22,798 nt of DNA, from the NCBI RefSeq assembly GCF_000003605.2, contig NW_003128868.1:301921-324718 (forward strand). Reading direction: 5' to 3'. The stretch comes from Saccoglossus kowalevskii (Eukaryota > Hemichordata > Enteropneusta > Harrimaniidae). Each line of letters starts with the position of its first letter. Within the stretch, counting starts at the first letter, position 1. Position numbers and translations under genes: made by a program. The notes beneath the pieces were generated by a model. It searched no databases. It was not told the DNA's origin and was given only the letters and a program-made list of their open reading frames with translations. Of the stretch, positions 11,086 to 19,225 are shown piece after piece.

Positions 11086-13224
11086 TCAGGCGTGACACGT
11101 ATTATGGACGTGTATTATGCCAGCATGTTGCAGATCCATGAATACTTCCTTCATCGAAGTTGCTCCTGGTCCCGTCAATATGTTCTTAACAATGTCGCCT
11201 TCGTCTGACGTTTTTTTCTCGTGTATCGGCGCTCCATAAACGTGTATTGTATCACAGAGTAGCACGGCCAACGTCACCAGTGTCAGGTCCGATGTTGAAT
11301 TGGCAATCTTCCAATATCTGGAACACGAGAAATGGGTTGTTTTAAAAGCGGTGAGAAACAACGAATGAACACAATTCATGTCTGGTGACGTTACCAAGAT
11401 ATCAGTGGAGCATACTGGATCGTTTTTTTTTTATTTATTTATTGGAACAAATGACTGCTCAAGACGAAATCAGAATGAGCGGGTCTGTGTATTCAGGACT
11501 CAGAAGTTCAGTTTCGTCCAACAGCGTGTGATATGCCTCCTAGAATTAACCAAATGCTAGAAATATATAGTAATTTCCCGGTGTTTGATGTATATATGGA
11601 AAATCCCCATAATAATACTAAAATATGAACATGAACGGGCTGTACTTACTCGCTCACTCGCACTGAGAACGGTTTCAGGGGCGAGTAAGCCATCTGGAGG
11701 TGAACTTGGTATCGTTCTCGAAGCCGAAGTGTCATAAAGCGAATGTTGTTTCTCTCGCGTGAAGTCCTTTCCAGTCTCCATGGATACAACAAAATCGTAC
11801 CGTTTAACTTTTGCACGGTGGAAAAAAGTTTAAGGTTAGACGACTTTCGGGCTCCTCTCCTCGGGTTTTCAGATACGAAATCGTATAACGATTGTAATAG
11901 TGTGCTGTCCAATAACGCCAGGTCGGTTTTAAAACCAATGTCATTAGTCTTATCATCCTGTAGCCCTGTTAAAGTCCTCCTAATCACGAAAGGTGAAAGT
12001 TCAATTTGGTCACCACATCGGGAATGAATCAGGGCTTTCTCGCTGAGTACTACGGAACACGACTTTGATTGGCGTAGAGGGCGCGTGGCATTTGCGAGAC
12101 GTTTAAATTCTGGATCGTGTTTAACATATTTGTCCTGGTAATCTTGGAAAAAGTGCATATATTTTGGAGTTGTGTCATTTTTAAACACCCGTATGTCTGC
12201 ATCAATGACGATATTGCCGGATATGTTTTTTCTGCAATGAACAAAAACAGACAATAGCATATTTCTGAACTTGAACTTGATCATATTGAAATAATCTTCA
12301 ACTTAATATACTCGTCATATTCAGAATAGTTTCTATGACAACGTTGTTGAAGTGTGACCGCATAGTGATGATGGCTCATCCAGTTGATAAAAAGATATTC
12401 CTATGTTCCACTATATGAACATATCCTCGATCGCACGTGCATTAAACCGATGAAACTATTATCAGGAAGTGCGTGCCAGGGAATCTTTAATGGCACATTT
12501 ATTGTCTGACATACTCACAATAAAATGCCAATGAAAGAAGGGAGCTAAATGTCTAGTTGTATAACAAATAACAACTGAGCAATAATGATTTGGGTAAAAT
12601 TTGGGTATCACATACACTACTCTTTTTGCCATACCTGAGTAGCAGTAACTGATTAAGAACCACTTTCTGATCTTTGTCAGGAAATCGTCCACCCCGATGT
12701 ATTACGTCATGGTGAAAGCGAGAATTGTTCGACTTTTTTTCCTTGTTTTCCAACTTGAATGACGTGAATCCGCTAATACCAGGACTGTGTGTGAAACAAA
12801 TAATTGCGATCATTTATAAAAACATTTATACTTAATATACGACAATAATATAATGCTACCTTTCGGCTTGGTATCGATCGTACATACATGTACAAATCCT
12901 CGATAATTACCGAATATATCCGAAACAACAAATGTTACTCTATAGTAAACTAGTGTTTACTTTAAACAGTAAACTCGTTACAATTTTCAGTTCTAAAACA
13001 CAGTGCAAAATACAAAATATGCGATATTCAGGGGGGTCATAATCGTGACCAAGAGCAAATAGGTTTATGAAACCCCACCTTTTAGCAATCGGCGATTTGT
13101 TGTGCTCATTGACATCGGATAAGTCGAATATCCCAAAATTAACTGTGACCATGACAACAGCGAAGGCAAGGGGAAGAATGCAGAAACATTTGTTTCGTCT
13201 TGCCCATCTCATAAGTCTCGCCAT
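11086..13224 (-). CDS. ST8-type sialyltransferase-like protein, catalytic motifs degenerate
   Basis: Four exons: 13224-13079, 12784-12635, 12231-11650 and 11317-11086 (1110 nt, 369 residues), all phase 2 and GT-AG. The first donor (AAG/GTGGGG) is the weakest. Residues 1-12 are a basic tail (MARLMRWARRNK) and 13-33 a signal anchor, giving a type II Golgi topology; the stem runs to about 100. Sialyl motif L starts at C157 (SCSVVLSEKALIHSRCGDQI) and continues FVIRRTLTGL (180-189) and DIGFKTDLALLD. LNGTILLYP (241-249) and YWKIANSTSDLTLVTLAVLLC (294-314) match the ST8SIA order, and the length matches the usual 340-380. Cysteines 157, 171, 314 and 367 match the two family disulfides. Missing: the two motif-L Asn (S162, T185), the STG of motif S (STS), GFWPF, the motif III HYYD and the motif VS His. 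No stop or frameshift breaks it, so it reads as a maintained pseudoenzyme or a strongly altered enzyme. N-glycosylation sequons: 68, 101, 117, 146, 242, 299. Confidence 0.85.
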
Positions 13225-14283
13225 ATTAGTTGGTAATCGTCAGTCCAGCGTGGTCATGTCCTTCTCTCTGTTGATACATATATACATATCGTTATGAATA
13301 TGATTATATATTTATATAATTTTACATAAATAAAACTTGATTGTTATTGCAAGCAGGCATAGAAAGGCAGGTTTAATATTAACCTGAGTCTGTTTTCGTC
13401 GCATTTACCACCCCTACGTACCCAACCAGATATCCTTCATAGGGCCACCATTATGTACATACCCAATCATGTTAGTGAGCGCTGAATACTAAGTATAACA
13501 ATGGCTATTGTACTACTGAACACACACAGTAAGGGTAATTACAAGTGTACACATTTCAGTTCACGGGTACAGACGCTTAGACGTTTAGTCGAACGGTCAT
13601 CACATTTGTCATTGATGCGCACGGCGCTTACGGCCTTGAAACTGTTTCCACCGTCCATCGCGTAAACAATGCCAATAATAATTTCAAACATAGAGTATCA
13701 CTCTTGTCGAGTTACAAAGGAACGGAAAAGCTGCGGCGTTGGATATACACTGTTTAGCTGTAGATATGTTGGCAAATATTCGAGCAATTCAGAATCCACC
13801 CTGCCAGTACTTGTTGTAGCTATGTGGCACTCCCTTAACATAGAAAACATACAATAACACACGATTTTCTGTTCTGATCCTTACTATTATGCCTTTCTAA
13901 CGGTATAATATACGATCCGTCCGAGCTTCTATTTATCTCTATGAATACAATGATCATCGATGACAATGCCTGTCAGTTTCCGACCTCACTAATTAATTCC
14001 AAAGTAATTCATGTCTGAGTTTACATGTCTCTCGGTCAGTTAATAAAAAACACTGAATATGACGCGAAACATCTCGATATGGCTGAAATAGCTTGCTACG
14101 CTTAACTAACGGGTCAGAGGGTGGTATCTGAATTGTCGGGTGCGGTTTAAAAGCTTTGTGTGAAATCTTCGTTTGTATCGCAATGCCTGCTTTTCTGTTA
14201 AGGAAAAAAAAAACGTTTGTCCTAAACCTAGTCATTGTAGGAGACGGTACTACTTGGTCATGACATTAACCAGGCATGTAAAT
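13225..14283. other. Intergenic, upstream of the sialyltransferase-like gene
   Basis: No coding exon recognised. This should include the promoter of the gene starting at 13224, but no clear minus-strand TATA box or initiator is visible. A small palindrome, CAGGTTTAATATTAACCTG, lies near 13368. Confidence 0.4.
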
Positions 14284-14354
14284 AGTTTGTTTATTTGGTA
14301 AACATTTTTGATGCCGCTACTATACAGTAGAAATGTTTACCCGGCAAACAAACT
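14284..14354. ncRNA. Pre-miRNA-sized hairpin or foldback repeat
   Basis: Two 24-base arms (14284-14307 and 14331-14354) pair at 20 positions around a 23-base loop. The outer 9 pairs (AGTTTGTTT with AAACAAACT) and inner 11 pairs (GGTAAACATTT with AAATGTTTACC) flank one 4-by-4 internal loop, two positions of which could wobble-pair as RNA in the plus sense. Size and shape suit a miRNA precursor. The arms also hold GTAAACA-type forkhead sites, and a solo MITE remnant would look similar. No expression evidence is available. Confidence 0.3.
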
Positions 14355-16122
14355 GGCTTACTAGCATTTGAGAACAGCATCCCAATTTACTGGGATGATT
14401 TAGGACGACCCTATTTAATGCTGTATTTGTTTTACTGAAACTAATATTATTATGTAAACAAATATCAATAAATTCACATTTAGGTTGTATTACAATCCCA
14501 ATATGGCCGTATAAACGCGTACGTATAAATATTCTATGCCCTCTTACCCCAATCACTTTATGCGAATATCACAATGGATGAGTGTATTCTCAGTTTTCAG
14601 AAGTGTATTTATGTTTTGCGCACAACTACTATGGCGTAATGAATTATAAAAAGTCTGCGATTCAGAAGAAACTTCAGGTACTGCATCATGTGACGACTCC
14701 TAGCAAATGATATGTTGTTCAATCAGTAGTTATTGTTATCCAGCTACACATATGCAGACATATACAGACATAAATAATCGATAATTCGTATCAACTGTGA
14801 TAATATATATAATACCGCTTGACGATAATTACTGGTACACTTACCTGCAATCACGCGGAATACAGCGTTTAATACAAGCCCCATTTGTCATTCAGCGTTC
14901 CGTATACGCATTGGGACCCACTCCGTGTACGTCACCAACGACTAAACATCCAGTGAATGCGATGTGCCCGTGGCTAGTTAAAAGGAACAGAGAACGAGGT
15001 CATAAGGTGACAGAACACGAAAGTCAGTGAACCGAAGATTGACTACTGGTGCATTGTCTGTCGCCGGCCTCTGAACGCTGATTGTTGGTTATAATGCGTA
15101 ATCCAACCCTTCAGTGTCCTGTCAACGGATTTTCTCCCTCAAGTATTCGGGATAATATGTATAACATAAGCCTCATAAAGACCATGATTACGTGTCTTGC
15201 ATGTAACGGCTAATAGGACGAAAAAATATATTATCAATTCGTCAAAGCAGAATGCAAGGGTGTATCCCTTGACGTATGACGTTGAATTGACACCGGAATT
15301 GACTTGACAACACGGTATAAGGTTTTACTGAGGCCCAGCATACGCTATACGTACAACTAAATTATATACGTTGGTAACAAAATGCAAAAAAATGTAATAA
15401 ATTTGAAGATAATATTTCTATATTAGTAATTTACTTTTGTTTCCCATTCTTCTTAAAAAGTGAAAAAATGCCAAAACTTAAAAAAATGTACCCATTCTGT
15501 TGTTGCAATAAATTTACTTATTACTAATATATGGATGCTAACTATTTTTGTGTGGTGTGTTTTATGCATTTGAATGCTTGCAGTTACAGAATTTGTATTA
15601 AAACAAAGGCTACCCACAGTTCAGTCGTAGGTGGCGCACGTTTCATTAATCAGCTTCAGCCTGACGAAGATTTGATTCTTGCAACAACATCCGGCGTCAT
15701 CATGTGCACAGCTATACGCTACATTGCGTTTCAGTTCGCATTAGATGTAGATCACTGAAATGAGCTGCCTGAGTATAGGTTTATGTCTCAACACCATTTT
15801 CTTTCAACAAATACACTGTACATAATATGACAATATACTGTCAAACACACACAATACAAAAACAATATCAAACACAACGATGCCGTCACACGGCAAAGCC
15901 CACGACTCTCAGATTTAGATTGACGAAATACTCAATCGCAGATCGAATGTCTCAAACCACGTAGTTTTTCTCTCCAATAAGATAGTCAGATTGTGAACAT
16001 AAACCTAGAAAAAAAAATCAGATCGCGAATATTGCCGCGTATCTTGTTCCCTTGACAAGTTATTAACGTAAATCAGGTAAATTGAGGAGGAAAGTACCCG
16101 GATGGAGGTTGACATACAATGA
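14355..16122. other. Intergenic, mostly featureless
   Basis: I see no gene. The only structure noted is the inverted repeat at 15419-15531, listed separately. The short open frames lack motifs and a plausible start context. Confidence 0.4.
15419..15531. repeat. Short inverted repeat, 12-base arms
   Basis: TATATTAGTAAT at 15419-15430 is exactly complementary to ATTACTAATATA at 15520-15531. The 89-base interior holds two CCCATTCT copies. It could be a small MITE remnant, although AT-rich arms of this length can occur by chance. Confidence 0.35.
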
Positions 16123-16533
16123 TGGCAAGGGGTGAATGCACTCCCGAACTTGCGGCCTCATGTCGGGGAAGTTGACATAGTTACGTATGATCTCATGCCG
16201 AACGCTTCTGAAAAGGGGAAAGAAATAATAGTCGATTGCAATGTTTACTCGTACAACATTACTCGGAGATGTAGTGTACGAAGCAAACTCTTAACATGTA
16301 TGATAACTGTTCTACAAAAGGGAAAAATATTTACGAAAGATTTGCATGGTCATAATCAACAATCACTGCCAGGTGAGGTGACGACGGTTGAGGTGAAAAC
16401 TAATGTCCGAAACAATGTCTTTCGCTCTGCTGCAGACATTGTTGAGAAGGTTATCGTTATAATTACGTCCAAGCTGCACCAGCCTACAGCCAACCGGTAC
16501 CACTCAACCTTATCCGAGCAGCGAATAGATTAG
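16123..16533 (+). CDS. Unclassified open reading frame, possible exon or chance
   Basis: The frame is open for 136 codons, the longest in the window outside the three recognised genes. Its first ATG comes after 24 codons (MPNASEKGKEIIVDCN). Composition is protein-like, with no low complexity and a run EVTTVEVKTNVRNNVFRSAADIVEKVIVIITSK, but I recognise no domain, signal peptide or membrane segment. There is no obvious promoter or partner exon. It may be a chance frame, an exon of an unseen gene or a relic. Confidence 0.2.
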   Translation, partial: WQGVNALPNLRPHVGEVDIVTYDLMPNASEKGKEIIVDCNVYSYNITRRCSVRSKLLTCMITVLQKGKIFTKDLHGHNQQSLPGEVTTVEVKTNVRNNVFRSAADIVEKVIVIITSKLHQPTANRYHSTLSEQRID

Positions 16534-16570
16534 GTCAAAATACGGCCGACATACCTAGACAATGAAGCAA

Positions 16571-16690
16571 CTACTGATATTAACAAAATACCAGTATCGT
16601 CCCATGTTACAACACGTCACATCGTATCAGTTCCACTGATAATAAAAAAATCCTCCTATGTTACGGTACGTCGTAGCATATTAGTACGTC
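16571..16690. repeat. Degenerate tandem duplication, about 60-base unit
   Basis: The unit starting CTACTGATATTAACAAAAT at 16571 is repeated from about 16633 as CCACTGATAATAAAAAAAT. Both copies continue through ATGTTAC, ACGTC and AT[CT]AGT. The second copy lacks about 8 bases, and identity looks like roughly three quarters. Confidence 0.45.
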
Positions 16691-17767
16691 GCATTTGTTT
16701 TGTACGATTGTGTAATTGAAACTAGGCAACAATGAGTCACGTGTCGCCTGATGATACCACTCTTCATCGCATATATTGGTAATGTGGGACTTAGTGCCAG
16801 AGTGATTATCTTATATCATGTCAATAAGTAAATGTTACAAATGAATTCAGTTGAAAAAACAGATCACACCCCAAAACGACATTTTGTGCGTGCATGCGAA
16901 CGCCGAAACTTCCGGAAAAGTCGTCTATACAGGGAATCGATTTGGAAATAATAAACCAGAATCGGAACTTGACAAGAACCGGCGTAAGGTGTTAAATCGA
17001 ACAAAAGAACGGAAACAGTGTGAATGTCGCAGCGTACGTAGTAATGGTGTCAAAACTTGCGTTAAATATATCGTTCATACGTATCCAAGTACCAACACAT
17101 GTGCTATAAATTGAAGAAAATAATCAGCTTTTTTCTAGGTTGTGATCATACCTGATTCATGCTTTAATCACATCACGTTAAATATGGAGCCGACGTTTTT
17201 TTGTTGAAAGTTTGTTGTTTTTCCTTACGGTAACTTCTTTGCTTTGCATGTATTACATGGAGTAAAACAATCGGTGGTTTCTTGATGTTGAAGATGTAAT
17301 GTGGTGCGTTTTTCCATAGTCAATTCGCTTATTCCTATCACTAAAAAAATAAATGGTTTTCGATGAGATGTAGTATATCGAATAATGTGGTATGCACATT
17401 TAATGATAGTCAATGTCGATGGCTCATGGGTATATGATGAAATTGTTTTCGCGCATCTGTTAATCGACTTAATTAGCTGATTATTAGCGAATGGCTGTGT
17501 TATGTCTGTCATCGTTTAGGCAGGCGAGGTCCTGGACGGAACTCGACTCTGTGATTTGGAACTAATTATCAGATAACCGTCGCTATTCGGACTAATATTT
17601 CTGACAGTTAGTATTCGTAGTTATTAATGTAGTGAACAATTAATCAAAAGACATGACGTGTACAGTACTTAGTGTGATTGGCTTTATGATTGAAGGTTAC
17701 GCCCTAGAGTCTTTTTACTGCTTTGTAATTGGTTAATGTTTTGAAAATGAATAAAGAGTTGTTTTAG
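16691..17767. other. Intergenic, no gene recognised
   Basis: Open frames at 16851-17114 (plus, no ATG at the front) and 17225-17512 (minus) show no domain. Inverted CCAAT-type sequences (TGATTGGCT near 17680, TAATTGGTT near 17728) and AATAAA at 17750-17755 precede the GC-richer island and could belong to it. Confidence 0.35.
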
Positions 17768-18092
17768 TTGGTCTTGGCGAGTACTCCACGACAGAGGAGT
17801 CTAGTCCTGGAGAGTCTTGGGGCGAGTCTTGACACAGTCTTGGGCGAGTCTTGGATCAGCCTTGCGATAGTCTTGGGGATTTTTCCCCAGGGCGCTGTGT
17901 CTTATAGAGTGCTCGACTGGTCGACAAAGACGAGAGTTGAACCGTATTTCGTTGTGTGTGTCTTATTTGACTGTAAAGCTTAAGTGACTTTCCCGATATC
18001 GTACCTCAAGGGGACGCGATAGAGAGACGAGACGAGACTCCCCCCTGACACGTGTGGAGAAACCCAGAGAGAAGATTTCCCCCGTGATAGGT
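17768..18092 (+). repeat. GC-richer structured island with 11-base periodic repeat; possible old LTR
   Basis: GTCTTGG-like heptamers recur at 17804, 17814, 17826, 17837, 17848, 17859 and 17870, a spacing of 10-12 bases. Small hairpins follow: ACTCC/GGAGT (17783-17800) and GGGGA/TCCCC with a TTTT loop (17875-17888). CCAAT-like boxes and AATAAA lie just upstream. This layout resembles the promoter/poly(A) part of an LTR with a GC-rich leader; if so, it is a fossil fragment or solo LTR. I found no matching partner, no clear end duplication and no internal genes. A 5' exon or structured RNA is the alternative. Confidence 0.3.
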
Positions 18093-18845
18093 ATGTCAAC
18101 GTCATGTTTCTATGTGATAGATCGGTATTTCGAAATTGAACTATGAAGAATAAAAACAATCATGAAACTGAAAATCATTCGATTTTTTTGGCCCCAGATT
18201 CGTATCTTTTACGCACAAAGCGGGATCTCAATATGTTCGAAAAATGCCTTAATCGACATGCATAGTCTCGTGGCTATTTCGCTCCCAGTGACATCACTTT
18301 TATCGGGGAATACCATATGCCCTAATTAGCTTATTTGGGACAGCTAATAACCTCACTTACGCTCGGTTAACGTTCTTATCTCACTCCAAATATGCTAATT
18401 TACCCCCCCCCAGAAAGATCTCATACCCGCCGCTTGATGCATATCAAAACCAATACAGGACTTACATAGTACACTAGCTTCCGATCTAGAAACTATTCTT
18501 TCTTTTTCCTTGTATTGTAATTCCACGAATATTGAATATAGCAATACACTCGGAGCACTGTCCTTCCATATAGTGCATAATTTTATTATGTGCAACGCAG
18601 TCACGCTTAAATCAACCTCCTAATAAGCAATTATGTAAATGCTTTCAAAATGTCAAAATGACGTACATGTGTGAGAGCTAAGTCTTTCAATTCTACAACT
18701 GTGTTCGTAATAAAGTGTATAGTAACGTCCCTCAAAATAACATTAATTTGTGAAAAAATACAGATAAAAACCATTTGACCGGCGTTTACGTCACAAATTT
18801 ACTCCAAAAAAACGCCTCGTAACTAGGCGGCGCGATTTGTCAATA
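18093..18845. other. Intergenic, nothing recognised
   Basis: No coding signal. A short inverted pair, ATTAGCT/AGCTAAT, lies near 18325, and a C-tract lies near 18402. A 9-base inverted pair, AATTTGTGA/TCACAAATT, brackets about 40 bases shortly before the MITE. Confidence 0.4.
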
Positions 18846-19016
18846 TTAAAGCAGGGGAGTCGTCACCTACGTATGCGTCAGGTGGCCATAGCGTGTCAAT
18901 GTTTACAAACAAGTGTCTAACCATGAGTGACTGTCTTTGTGTTCTTAGCGTGTGTTGTTATCATCGCTTAGGACTCAATTCCCGCGCGTGCGCAGGTGAC
19001 GACCCTCCCGTTTTAA
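18846..19016. mobile_element. TTAA-flanked MITE, copy 2
   Basis: The 163-base element (18850-19012) lies between TTAA at 18846-18849 and 19013-19016. Its complement aligns with copy 1 end to end, sharing for example GGAGGGTCGTCACCTGCGCA at one end and TAGACACTTGTTTGTAAACA inside. It differs by scattered substitutions and a few short indels, so the two copies are moderately old. There is no coding capacity, so transposition would need a transposase from elsewhere. It sits about 210 bases downstream of the UDP-glycosyltransferase stop codon. Confidence 0.85.
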
Positions 19017-19017
19017 T
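19012..19017 (-). terminator. Candidate ATTAAA poly(A) signal at the MITE edge
   Basis: On the minus strand this reads ATTAAA, the commonest variant poly(A) hexamer, 209 bases after the UGT stop. It is formed by the TTAA target copy plus flanking bases. I saw no AATAAA on that strand between the stop and this point. Use is unproven. Confidence 0.3.
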
Positions 19018-19225
19018 GTATTACTGTGCGAAATACTGCGTCTAGTTTGAGCCGACTCTCAGACTAACACTCAAACCGCCCAACAATATCTTTATATGCG
19101 TAACGAAAACCACACATACCAAATGTCTCGCGAGATATATCTCAAACCCGTTGGGTCTGTTTTTCTTATCATAATTATATGTATGTATTACACAGACTAC
19201 TTGCATAACTCCTTCCCAAATTTCA

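Noticed and set aside
11743-12027. Plus-strand 94-codon frame
   Set aside because: Antisense shadow of the sialyltransferase-like exon 3, with no independent motif.
14684-14700. Third copy of the MITE end (GTGACGACTCC)
   Set aside because: Only 11 bases match, with no partner end or TTAA nearby. GGTGACGAC also occurs near 16377 without other similarity.
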